Assembly: GCA_018830745.1 (NCBI GenBank)
Contig: JAHJRU010000129.1
Span: 1 to 6,537, forward strand
DNA length: 6,537 nucleotides
Direction: 5' to 3'
Source of the DNA: Chloroflexota bacterium
Lineage (GTDB): Bacteria; Chloroflexota; Dehalococcoidia; Dehalococcoidales; JAHJRU01
A program made the translations under genes and the position numbers. The number at the start of each line of letters is the position of its first letter. Position 1 is the first letter of the stretch. The notes under the pieces were generated by a model. That model had not been told where the DNA came from. It saw only the letters and a list, made by a program, of their open reading frames with translations, and searched no databases. Positions 1 through 5,585 of the stretch are shown here, piece after piece.

Positions 1-762
1 ATCGCCGGTGGTGTCGCCGCTGGTTTGATAGCGGATGAGCTCTGCCTCTCCGGCTCCCAGTTCTTTGGCCGCCGAGATGAGGCTGACCGTGGGCGCATAG
101 CCGCACATGGTAATTCCCAGTTCCTCGACCCGCGCCAGGAGGTCATCCTCGTTTAGCTCCAGTATGGCGGCTATAGCCTGGTTATCTTTCTTCTGCGCTG
201 ATTCCTGGGGCTCGTAGTGAGTCATATCACTGGAGGAGATGATTACTACCTTGCGCTTCAAGTCCTTAATCACGCGGGCAATTTCCTTCCCGATTTCTTT
301 ATAGACGCTGCCCGTGGCTAAGCCGAGGATGATGGGCACTATTTTGATATTGCTTTTGAAATACTGCAAAAAAGGAACCTGGACTTCCAGGGAGTGCTCA
401 AACTGATGGGCGGCGCTGTCCTCTTGCAGGTATTTTGATTTTGCCAGGAGCCGTTTAGCCAGCTTGGAGTCGATTTTCACCTTGCCCAGGGGGGTAGTCC
501 ACTCGCCCTCGGTCATTATGCTTAGCGGTTTGCCTTTCCCGGTGTGGTTGGGCCCCATGATTATAGCCGTATCGGTGAGTTGGATTCTTGACAGGACTGC
601 TCCGGCTACCGCGCCGGAGTAAATATAACCGGCATGGGGAGAAACCGCCCCGATTACCTCTTCTTTGGCAACTTTATCATCAACTAACTTTGCAATCATG
701 GATTTTAGCTCGGAAGGTGATGCGGGATAGAATTGTCCGGCTACTACCGGGTCCCTGTTCAT
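1..762 (-). CDS. amrB: AmmeMemoRadiSam system protein B (MEMO family), 3' end off the left edge
   Basis: MEMO-family protein, related in fold to class III extradiol dioxygenases. Its biochemical role in bacteria is not established. The frame is open for 254 codons from the ATG at 762-760 to the window edge. Motifs seen, in order: PHAGYIYSG (His43), GPNHTG (His73), EHSLEVQVPFLQ (His123), SSSDMTHYEP (Asp179, His182), GITMCGYAP (Cys220) and TSGDTTGD at the edge. His43, His73, Cys220, Asp179 and His182 line up with the vestigial metal-site residues known from human MEMO1 (H49, H81, C244, D189, H192), so the site looks intact. Family members end shortly after the TSGDTTGD motif, so perhaps only 10-20 residues are missing unless an AMMECR1 domain is fused behind. 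The start is fixed by AGGAGG 6 nt upstream and by an ATGA overlap with the amrS stop, which implies translational coupling. The AMMECR1 partner (amrA) is not visible and may lie just beyond the left edge. Confidence 0.93.
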   Translation of the reverse strand, partial: MNRDPVVAGQFYPASPSELKSMIAKLVDDKVAKEEVIGAVSPHAGYIYSGAVAGAVLSRIQLTDTAIIMGPNHTGKGKPLSIMTEGEWTTPLGKVKIDSKLAKRLLAKSKYLQEDSAAHQFEHSLEVQVPFLQYFKSNIKIVPIILGLATGSVYKEIGKEIARVIKDLKRKVVIISSSDMTHYEPQESAQKKDNQAIAAILELNEDDLLARVEELGITMCGYAPTVSLISAAKELGAGEAELIRYQTSGDTTGD

Positions 763-1811
763 GATGACCTCCTCGCGTTGCCAGAAGGACGGAAATTAAG
801 TTCGGCACCGCAGAACTTGCACTTGGAACCATCCAGACCGGCTACCCTGGCTTGGTAGCCAAACCTTTCCACGGCTGTCTTGCCGCAGGAGTAGCAGACG
901 GTGCTCTCGCTATGATGCCCCGGAATGTTGCCGGCGTAGATGAACTTGAGGCCGGCTTTTTGCCCGATTTCATAAGCATGCTCGATGGTTGATATGGGGG
1001 TGGGGGGCAGGTCCATCATCTGATATTGAGGGTGAAACCTGGTTATGTGCCAGGGGGTAAGTTCACCCAGCTCGTTCTTTATCCAGCGGGCGATGCCCTC
1101 CAGTTGCTGGTCATCGTCATTCAGGGTGGGTATGATATTGGTGACCACCTCGACATGCATGTTCCATTTGTGCCTGGCTCGCCGGGCTACTTCCAGTATG
1201 CCCCTCCAGTGGCTTATCTTGGCTACCCGGCGGTATAGTTCATCTGAAAAACCCTTAACGTCAACCCGCCAGGCATCCAGGTATGGTCCGAGGGCATCCA
1301 GTGCTTCCGGGGTGGCATAGCCGTTGGTTACATAGACGGTATACAGGTCGTTTTTCTTCGCCAGCTCGGCGGAATCCAGGGTGTATTCAAACCACATGGT
1401 AGGCTCATTATAGGTCCAGGCGATTCCCTGGCAGTGGTTCTGCTTGGCCATTTCAATTGCCTGCTCGGGCGAGATAGTTCGCGAACCGGCCTCAGGCTGG
1501 GCCATATCCACGCAGGATATTTGCCAGTTCTGGCAGCCCTGGCAGTGGAAATTACAGCCCCAGCCTCCGAGGGAGAAAACCAGAGTTCCCGGGTGAAAAT
1601 GAAAAAGGGGCTTCTTTTCAATGGGGTCAACCGCCACCGATGATGCCTGGGCATAGTTTAGAGTATAAATGATGCCGTTTTTATTCTGGCGCATACGGCA
1701 GACGCCCATCTTGTCCGGATTTATGACGCAACGCCACTGGCAGACATTGCACCGCGTCCGGGAATGGGACATTTTCTCATAGAGCATGGCCTCACGGGTG
1801 GCAACCGCCAT
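759..1811 (-). CDS. amrS: AmmeMemoRadiSam system radical SAM enzyme
   Basis: Radical SAM enzyme of 350 residues, the usual size for the family that co-occurs with MEMO and AMMECR1 proteins. Its substrate is unknown. The CxxxCxxC cluster motif is GCNFHCQGCQ with Cys86, Cys90 and Cys93, expected to bind the [4Fe-4S] cluster that cleaves S-adenosylmethionine. Before it lie a Cys-rich N-terminus (Cys21, 24, 28, 38) and the family hallmark DPIEKKPLFHFHPG (62-75). After the barrel come YAGNIPGH (292-299) and a C-terminal pair CYSC (306-309) and CKFC (331-334), which looks like a zinc-ribbon or auxiliary-cluster knuckle. The start at 1811 is supported by GAGGTG about 5 nt upstream. The stop TGA overlaps the amrB ATG by 4 nt, so the two are cotranscribed and probably made in a fixed ratio. 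Its promoter region faces the coaE promoter across a hairpin-rich spacer. I infer that it acts with the neighbouring MEMO protein. Confidence 0.95.
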   Translation of the reverse strand: MAVATREAMLYEKMSHSRTRCNVCQWRCVINPDKMGVCRMRQNKNGIIYTLNYAQASSVAVDPIEKKPLFHFHPGTLVFSLGGWGCNFHCQGCQNWQISCVDMAQPEAGSRTISPEQAIEMAKQNHCQGIAWTYNEPTMWFEYTLDSAELAKKNDLYTVYVTNGYATPEALDALGPYLDAWRVDVKGFSDELYRRVAKISHWRGILEVARRARHKWNMHVEVVTNIIPTLNDDDQQLEGIARWIKNELGELTPWHITRFHPQYQMMDLPPTPISTIEHAYEIGQKAGLKFIYAGNIPGHHSESTVCYSCGKTAVERFGYQARVAGLDGSKCKFCGAELNFRPSGNARRSS

Positions 1812-1829
1812 TTCGCACCTCTTAACCTA

Positions 1830-1858
1830 ATTATATCACCGAGGCAATGGCAATTATA
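1830..1858 (-). promoter_or_regulatory. Probable amrS-amrB promoter region (two TATAAT boxes)
   Basis: On the minus strand a perfect TATAAT lies at 1835-1830, about 19 nt before the amrS ATG, and a second TATAAT lies at 1858-1853 in AT-rich DNA. Neither has a good TTGACA at normal spacing. The nearest -35-like match to the first box is TTGCCA at 1853-1848, with a 12-bp spacer, which is too short. The first box would give a leader of only about 12 nt holding just the ribosome binding site. Confidence 0.4.
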
Positions 1859-1891
1859 GCTTTCATATTTATATCATTTATATCACCCTCA

Positions 1892-1969
1892 CCCCCTTGG
1901 TCCCCCTCTCCCTTGAGGGAGAGGGGGAAGGAATTAAATCCCCCTTAGTCCCCCTTTACCAAAGGGGGA
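1892..1969. repeat. Two-unit C-rich palindromic repeat (REP-like)
   Basis: A 16-nt direct repeat, CCCCCTTGGTCCCCCT at 1892-1907 and CCCCCTTAGTCCCCCT at 1940-1955, matches at 15 of 16 positions, with starts 48 nt apart. In each copy the distal half folds back on a G-rich partner. Hairpin 1 is 1901-1912 with 1917-1928 (12 bp, TTGA loop). Hairpin 2 is 1949-1957 with 1961-1969 (9 bp, ACC loop). Same-unit repetition plus dyad symmetry resembles dispersed intergenic palindromes of many bacteria. Whether it recurs in this genome cannot be seen from one window. Confidence 0.75.
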
Positions 1970-1970
1970 G

Positions 1971-2001
1971 GAAAAAGTAAGAGGGGCTAATGCCCCTCTT
2001 A
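1971..2001 (-). terminator. Possible minus-strand intrinsic terminator or insulator hairpin
   Basis: TAAGAGGGGC (1978-1987) pairs perfectly with GCCCCTCTTA (1992-2001) around a TAAT loop, giving a 10-bp stem. On the minus strand the stem is followed by CTTTTTCC (1977-1970), as in a Rho-independent terminator. On the plus strand it is not followed by a T-run. No minus-strand gene lies directly upstream, so it would stop antisense transcription from the coaE side before it reaches the amrS promoter. It may equally be a third palindrome of the repeat cluster. Confidence 0.4.
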
Positions 2002-2008
2002 AACGCCC

Positions 2009-2037
2009 TTGACCATGCTGCCTCTAACGGCTAGACT
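2009..2037 (+). promoter_or_regulatory. Probable coaE promoter
   Basis: TTGACC (2009-2014) and TAGACT (2032-2037) are separated by 17 bp, which suits a housekeeping sigma-70-type factor. The predicted transcript start near 2044 gives a leader of about 10 nt before the ATG at 2054. The same TAGACT box recurs in the promoter at 6164-6193. Confidence 0.55.
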
Positions 2038-2053
2038 AATTTAGGTGCTGACA

Positions 2054-2650
2054 ATGAAAATAATCGGTCTTACCGGCGGGATTGGTAGTGGCAAGAGCAC
2101 GGTATCCTGGTTTCTGGCGGAACTGGGGGCGGTTATTATTGATGCCGATAAAGTAGGGCATGACCTGCTTCGGAACCCTGAGATACGTCAGGAGCTGGCC
2201 GATGCTTTCGGCAAGCATATTCTTGACTCCGGTGGATATATAGACCGCAACAAACTTGGCCAAGTGGTTTTTGATAACTCCAGGGCATTGGAGCAGCTAA
2301 ATCAGATAATACATCCCCGGATAGGGGCAGTTATTCAGGGTATGCTGGCTGACTATCGTCAGCAGGGGGTGGCCGTGGTGGTGCTGGAAGCCCCGCTTCT
2401 GGTAGAGACAGGTTCGGCCTCTATGGCTGATGAGGTATGGGTTACGGTGGCTTCTGAGCCTGCGGCGCTCCAGCGGATAAAGGAGCGCAGCGGATTATCT
2501 GAAGCTGAAAGCCTGGCTCGTATTCGTTCACAGGCATCTGCCGAGGAGCGAGCAGAGCTTGCCGATGTGATTATAAATAATGATGGCAATCTTGACGAAC
2601 TGAGGGGGGAGGTGGAGAGGTTGTGGCAGCGGCTGAAGCATAGTGCTTGA
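2054..2650 (+). CDS. coaE: Dephospho-CoA kinase
   Basis: Catalyses the last step of coenzyme A synthesis in the cytoplasm, the ATP-dependent phosphorylation of the ribose 3'-OH of dephospho-CoA. The 198-residue protein is of normal length. Motifs seen: P-loop GGIGSGKST (8-16), IDADKVGH (29-36, with the conserved Asp of the substrate site), DRNKLGQVVF (64-73), HPRI (87-90), the EAPLLVETG segment, and a C-terminal region carrying RIKERSGLSEAE and ADVIINNDG typical of CoaE. I chose the ATG at 2054 over the in-frame GTG at 2045. AGGTG (2043-2047) is then a Shine-Dalgarno sequence 6 nt before ATG, MKIIGLTGG matches the usual family start, and the GTG lies within the predicted binding site at the transcript end. 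The gene is the first on the plus strand. Its TGA stop is embedded in the -35 box of the rplU promoter. Confidence 0.96.
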   Translation: MKIIGLTGGIGSGKSTVSWFLAELGAVIIDADKVGHDLLRNPEIRQELADAFGKHILDSGGYIDRNKLGQVVFDNSRALEQLNQIIHPRIGAVIQGMLADYRQQGVAVVVLEAPLLVETGSASMADEVWVTVASEPAALQRIKERSGLSEAESLARIRSQASAEERAELADVIINNDGNLDELRGEVERLWQRLKHSA

Positions 2651-2676
2651 CAGGCGAGGGCGTCAACTGGTAAAAT
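2647..2676 (+). promoter_or_regulatory. Strong rplU-rpmA-rpmE promoter at the end of coaE
   Basis: A perfect TTGACA (2647-2652) is followed after 18 bp by TAAAAT (2671-2676). The -35 box contains the coaE stop codon TGA (2648-2650). The predicted transcript start near 2683 gives a leader of roughly 15 nt, essentially only the Shine-Dalgarno sequence and the start. That leaves no room for an L21-type leader RNA and excludes any start codon further upstream. Confidence 0.75.
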
Positions 2677-2685
2677 GTTCTTTTT

Positions 2686-2700
2686 GGGAGGCTCAAAATT
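2686..2700 (+). promoter_or_regulatory. rplU ribosome binding site with non-canonical AUU start
   Basis: GGGAGG at 2686-2691 is followed by 6 nt and then ATT at 2698-2700, exactly where the L21 family has its initiator Met. In-frame codons between the stop TAA at 2671-2673 and the GTG at 2761 include no ATG, GTG or TTG. The ATG at 2675 is out of frame. This site therefore decides the rplU start. Confidence 0.75.
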
Positions 2701-3081
2701 TACGCTATTATTGAAACAGGTGGAAAACAGTATCGGGTAAGCCCGGGTCAGACCATTGATGTGGAGCGGCTGGCCGTGGCTGAAGGTGATAGCATTGACC
2801 TGGAGCGGGTCCTGCTTATCGCTGACGGCGATAACTTGACGGTAGGCGCACCCACAGTTGAGGGAGCCAAGGTGGTAGCCACCTCGCAGGGTGAAGGCAA
2901 GAGCAAGAAGATTGTGGTCTTTAAGTACAAGCCCAAGGTGCGCTATCGCAAGAAGACGGGGCACCGCCAGTTTTATACCCGTCTGATTATCGACCAGATA
3001 GTTGGACAGGAGGCGATGCCAGCGCCGGCCAAGAAAAAGGCCACCCGGCGTAAAAAAGAGGTGAAGGAAAATGGCACATAA
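2698..3081 (+). CDS. rplU: 50S ribosomal protein L21, AUU start
   Basis: L21 is a 23S rRNA-binding protein of the large subunit. From the ATT at 2698 the protein reads (M)[13 protein letters not shown], the canonical L21 N-terminus, and has 127 residues. The signature segment [15 protein letters not shown] lies at 80-94. A GTG at 2761 (codon 22) is the first standard start, but it would delete the conserved GGKQYRV strand and has no Shine-Dalgarno sequence, so I reject it. Typical L21 is about 100-105 residues. Here a Lys/Arg-rich tail (about 106-127, with [11 protein letters not shown]) extends it. The end overlaps rpmA by 11 nt, with the rpmA ribosome binding site inside this tail. An ATG-to-ATT sequencing or assembly error is the main alternative to a genuine AUU start. 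Confidence 0.93.
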   Translation: MYAIIETGGKQYRVSPGQTIDVERLAVAEGDSIDLERVLLIADGDNLTVGAPTVEGAKVVATSQGEGKSKKIVVFKYKPKVRYRKKTGHRQFYTRLIIDQIVGQEAMPAPAKKKATRRKKEVKENGT

Positions 3082-3325
3082 GAAGGGCGGTGGCAGTACC
3101 CGTAACGGTCGGGATAGCCAGTCCCAGCGGCTTGGAGTGAAAAGGTATGCCGGACAGCAGGTAAATGCGGGCACTATTCTGGTTCGCCAGCGGGGTACCC
3201 GTATTCATCCGGGCAATAATGTCGGGGTGGGGAAGGACTATACCCTGTTTGCTCTAATCAACGGGTTTGTCAAATATGAGCCCAAGAGTAAGAGCCAAAG
3301 GAAGGTCAGCGTCTACGCTGGTTAG
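3071..3325 (+). CDS. rpmA: 50S ribosomal protein L27
   Basis: L27 reaches the peptidyl transferase centre with its flexible N-terminus. The 84-residue protein starts [16 protein letters not shown], followed by [29 protein letters not shown] and KDYTLFALI, all canonical. It has no N-terminal extension of the kind that is cleaved in Firmicutes. The start overlaps the end of rplU by 11 nt, and GAGGTGAAGG just upstream serves as ribosome binding site, so the two are translationally linked. In many bacteria obg follows rpmA. Here rpmE follows after 5 nt. Confidence 0.97.
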   Translation: MAHKKGGGSTRNGRDSQSQRLGVKRYAGQQVNAGTILVRQRGTRIHPGNNVGVGKDYTLFALINGFVKYEPKSKSQRKVSVYAG

Positions 3326-3330
3326 TCGAT

Positions 3331-3537
3331 ATGAAGGATAAAATTCACCCCCAGTTTTTTACTGATGCCGAGGTGATTTGTGCCTGTGGTAGCAAGTTTA
3401 CCACCGGTTCTACCAAGAAGCAGTTGAAGATTGAGGTGTGCAGTCAATGCCACCCCTTCTATACCGGAGAGCGCCGGATGATGGACACTGGTGGCCGGGT
3501 GGAGAAGTTTAAGCGTCGCTACAAGATACAGGACTAG
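3331..3537 (+). CDS. rpmE: 50S ribosomal protein L31, zinc-binding form
   Basis: L31 bridges the large subunit to the small-subunit head. The 68-residue protein begins MKDKIHPQF and carries CACG (Cys17, Cys19) and CSQCHPFYTG (Cys37, Cys40), the four-cysteine zinc (C+) form, followed by RVEKFKRRY. It lies 5 nt after the rpmA stop. No convincing Shine-Dalgarno sequence precedes the ATG (upstream GGTTAGTCGAT), so initiation probably depends on ribosomes finishing rpmA. A hairpin terminator lies about 20 nt after the stop. Confidence 0.97.
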   Translation: MKDKIHPQFFTDAEVICACGSKFTTGSTKKQLKIEVCSQCHPFYTGERRMMDTGGRVEKFKRRYKIQD

Positions 3538-3557
3538 GCGGTTATCGCCGTGGTTAC

Positions 3558-3592
3558 GGGAGCGGGTTACCGGGCCGCTCCCTTTTCATTTA
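3558..3592 (+). terminator. Intrinsic terminator after rpmE
   Basis: GGGAGCGG (3558-3565) pairs with CCGCTCCC (3575-3582), an 8-bp GC-rich stem with a 9-nt loop, followed by TTTTCATTTATT. The T-run is modest, so it may be partial and let some transcripts read into the DUF1385 gene. I see no promoter between it and that gene's ribosome binding site at 3595. Confidence 0.65.
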
Positions 3593-3606
3593 TTGGGAGG
3601 TTTAAG

Positions 3607-4506
3607 GTGGCCGAAAGGGCATACTACGGAGGTCAGGCGGTTATCGAAGGGGTGATGATGCGGGGGCAAAAAACTATGGTAACGGTGGTGCGTCACCCGA
3701 AGGGCAATCTGGTGATGAATATCAAGCCGCTGTCGGCACTCTATACCGGTCGCCTGAGAAAGACTCCCTTTCTTCGGGGCATCGTGGTGCTGATTGAGGC
3801 TATGGTTCTGGGCATTGGCGCGCTGATGTATTCCGCTAACGTGGCGCTTGAAGAGGAAGTGGAGGAGGGAAGTGCTGCCGGGAAGCTGCTCTGGCTTTCG
3901 GTTCTGGGGGCTTTGGTCTTTGCCGTGGGGCTGTTCTTCTTAACACCTCTGTTTCTTACCAAGCTGCTTGAAGCTTATATCAGTTCCTCGCTGGTGTTTA
4001 ACCTGATAGAGGGGGGCATCCGGCTGAGCATTTTTATTGCTTACCTTATAGCGGTCGGGCTGATGCCGGATATAAAAAGGGTGTTTGCTTATCATGGTGC
4101 CGAGCACAAGACGGTGAACGCCTATGAGCACGGGGTCCCACTGGAGGTGGAGGCGGTTAGGAAGCATGACACGGCTCATGTGCGCTGTGGCACCAGCTTT
4201 CTGTTTGTTGTCCTGATGATAGCCATTCTGGTTTTTGCGCTGGTCGGTATGCCATCGCTGTGGCTTATGGTGCTGTCGCGGATTGTCCTTATCCCGGTTA
4301 TTGCTGCCATTGGCTATGAAGTTACCCATTTTGCCGGCAGACATGCCGATAATGGCTGGGTCCGGGCAATCCTGGCTCCCGGGCTGTGGCTGCAGGCGCT
4401 GACCACCCGCGAGCCTGATGAAGGCCAACTGGAGGTGGCGGTGGCGGCATTGGGGAAAGTAGTGGAAATCGACGGCATGGACGAAGCGGCTGCGGCTGGC
4501 TCTTAG
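3607..4506 (+). CDS. yqhQ: DUF1385 (YqhQ-type) multi-pass membrane protein
   Basis: Member of the DUF1385 family, function unknown. From the GTG at 3607 it has 299 residues and opens with [19 protein letters not shown], the family N-terminal signature. The GTG has GGGAGG (3595-3600) 6 nt upstream. The alternative GTG at 3550 would place 19 extra residues on terminator sequence and has no ribosome binding site. Several hydrophobic segments are visible: about 60-78, 97-117, 134-155, 198-214 and 217-235. Between the third and fourth lies the conserved polar stretch [17 protein letters not shown] (160-176) and HVRCGTSF (191-198). Its invariant-looking His, Glu and Cys residues suggest a metal or active site, which is inference. 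A position after rpmE is common for this family, often next to prmC and prfA, but those genes do not follow here. Its stop overlaps that of hisI, which is convergent. Confidence 0.9.
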   Translation: MAERAYYGGQAVIEGVMMRGQKTMVTVVRHPKGNLVMNIKPLSALYTGRLRKTPFLRGIVVLIEAMVLGIGALMYSANVALEEEVEEGSAAGKLLWLSVLGALVFAVGLFFLTPLFLTKLLEAYISSSLVFNLIEGGIRLSIFIAYLIAVGLMPDIKRVFAYHGAEHKTVNAYEHGVPLEVEAVRKHDTAHVRCGTSFLFVVLMIAILVFALVGMPSLWLMVLSRIVLIPVIAAIGYEVTHFAGRHADNGWVRAILAPGLWLQALTTREPDEGQLEVAVAALGKVVEIDGMDEAAAAGS

Positions 4507-4829
4507 TGGCTGCCCTTTACATCCTCTTCGCTTAGCTGTTGGAAGAAGCAGGTCTTATTGCCGGTGTGACATACCGGGCCGGTCGGCTCTCCCTTGACCA
4601 GAATGGTATCACTGTCACAGTCTATCCATATGGAGCGCATTGTAATGCGATTACCTGAGGTCTCTCCCTTGTGCCATAGCTCCTGGCGACTGCGGCTGTA
4701 GAACCATACCTCTCCGCTGGACAGGGTCCGGCGCAGGGCTTCCTCGTTCATATAGCCGAGCATCAGCACCTCTCCGGTGTCTACGTCCTGTACGATAGCC
4801 GGGATGAGCCCCTTTTCGTTGAACTTCAA
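4503..4829 (-). CDS. hisI: Phosphoribosyl-AMP cyclohydrolase
   Basis: Third step of histidine synthesis: opens the purine ring of phosphoribosyl-AMP to give ProFAR. This is the single-domain HisI type (108 residues) without a fused HisE pyrophosphatase. Motifs seen: LIPAIVQD (8-15), [11 protein letters not shown] (22-32), [19 protein letters not shown] (42-60), IDCDSD (69-74) and [12 protein letters not shown] (84-95). Cys71, Cys87 and Cys94 are the expected zinc ligands, and Asp70, Asp72 and Asp74 the magnesium ligands. There is no ATG start. TTG at 4829 gives MKFNEKGL. CTG at 4838 would add three residues and sits closer to the AGGAGAGG ribosome binding site. The gene follows hisA by about 39 nt, so the two form an operon whose product is used by the next enzyme, HisA. 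The TAA stop overlaps the TAG of the convergent DUF1385 gene. Confidence 0.95.
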   Translation of the reverse strand: MKFNEKGLIPAIVQDVDTGEVLMLGYMNEEALRRTLSSGEVWFYSRSRQELWHKGETSGNRITMRSIWIDCDSDTILVKGEPTGPVCHTGNKTCFFQQLSEEDVKGSH

Positions 4830-4835
4830 ATTGCT

Positions 4836-4853
4836 CAGCGAACCCTCTCCTTT
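4836..4853 (-). promoter_or_regulatory. hisI ribosome binding site, start ambiguous (CTG or TTG)
   Basis: AAAGGAGAGGG runs from 4853 to 4843 on the minus strand. CTG at 4838-4836 lies 4 nt after it (8 nt after the GGAG core). TTG at 4829 lies 13 nt after it, which is long. Both are in frame and no ATG or GTG is available before the hisA stop codon at 4871-4869. Confidence 0.55.
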
Positions 4854-4868
4854 ATGAAAGCTTGTGCT

Positions 4869-5585
4869 TTAATAATCAATGGTGTCCAGAGCCTGTTTCA
4901 GGTTAATATTGCCGGTGTAGAGCGCCTTGCCTACAATGGCGCCCTCCACGCCCAGTTTTTTCAGCATCTTGAGATGGTCCAGCGATGAAATACCTCCCGC
5001 GGCGATAACGGGTAAATTTATGGAATTAACCAGCTCAAAGACGCCGCTGAAATTGGGCTCGGTAAGGGTGCCGTCTCGGCTGATGTCAGTATAAATAAAG
5101 CGCTTCACTCCAAGCTCAATCATGGATTTAGCCAGTTCGGTGGCTTTTAAATCTGTGTCCAGTTTCCAGCCACGGATAGCAACGCATCCCTCCCTGGCAT
5201 CAATGCCAACGATGATGGAGTCGCCAAAGTTATGGCACGCTTCTTGCACCAGCTTGTGGTTCTCCACTGCGGCTGTACCCAGGATGACCCGCTCTACCCC
5301 GGCCTTGAGAACTATCCCTATGGTTTTCATGCTGCGGATGCCGCCCCCCAGCTGAGTGGGTATTAATACGGTATGGGCTATCTCGGTGATGATTTCCAGG
5401 TTACCGGGCACACCGTCGGCGGCACCGTCCAAGTCCACGATGTGGAGATTGGTGGCTCCCATTGACTGCCACCGCAGCGCCACCTCTACCGGGTCGTCAG
5501 AGAACACTGTTTCCTGGGTATAATCGCCCTGATACAGGCGCACGCACCTGCCATCTTTCAGGTCTATAGCCGGGATTATCTCTAT
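4869..5585 (-). CDS. hisA: ProFAR isomerase (HisA), probable AUA start
   Basis: Fourth step of histidine synthesis, an Amadori rearrangement of ProFAR to PRFAR in a (beta/alpha)8 barrel. From the ATA at 5585 the protein is 238 residues and begins (M)EIIPAIDLKDGRCVRLYQGDY, where the family usually begins. Asp8 and Asp129 (in GIDAREG) are the catalytic acid/base pair. TDISRDGT (166-173), AAGGISS (195-201) and GAIVGKALY (215-223) supply the phosphate-binding loops. A GTG at 5636 would add 17 residues, but it has no Shine-Dalgarno sequence and lies upstream of the predicted transcript start. AGGGAGG 8 nt before the ATA favours the shorter form. hisI follows in the same operon. If the ATA is not used, the annotated product would be the 255-residue version from 5636. 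Confidence 0.94.
   Translation of the reverse strand: MEIIPAIDLKDGRCVRLYQGDYTQETVFSDDPVEVALRWQSMGATNLHIVDLDGAADGVPGNLEIITEIAHTVLIPTQLGGGIRSMKTIGIVLKAGVERVILGTAAVENHKLVQEACHNFGDSIIVGIDAREGCVAIRGWKLDTDLKATELAKSMIELGVKRFIYTDISRDGTLTEPNFSGVFELVNSINLPVIAAGGISSLDHLKMLKKLGVEGAIVGKALYTGNINLKQALDTIDY

Larger units (their letters stand above)
1812..2053. other. Divergent intergenic region between amrS and coaE
   Basis: This 242-nt spacer separates two divergently transcribed genes. I see no credible coding sequence in it. It holds the AT-rich amrS promoter region (about 1830-1880), three GC-rich hairpins (1901-2001) and the coaE promoter (2009-2037). The base composition shifts sharply, from AT-rich with ATATCATTTATATCA-like sequence to long C and G runs. 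Confidence 0.85.

Noticed and set aside
1840..2010. CRISPR-like array from the repeated C-rich units
   Set aside because: There are only two imperfect copies, the intervening sequence is itself palindromic, and no further repeats or cas genes are present.
2359..3174. Long minus-strand open frame of 271 codons opposite coaE, rplU and rpmA
   Set aside because: It lies entirely antisense to three well-conserved genes, has no family resemblance and is low-complexity in its Ser/Ala-rich part. It is a shadow frame.
3550..3606. GTG start at 3550 for the DUF1385 protein
   Set aside because: These codons run through the terminator hairpin, lack a ribosome binding site and add residues not typical of the family. 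GTG 3607 has GGGAGG at 6 nt.
3940..4428. Minus-strand open frame of 162 codons within the DUF1385 gene
   Set aside because: It is antisense to a conserved membrane protein and rich in His/Gln/Arg, as expected from reverse-reading hydrophobic codons. No ribosome binding site or family motif was seen.
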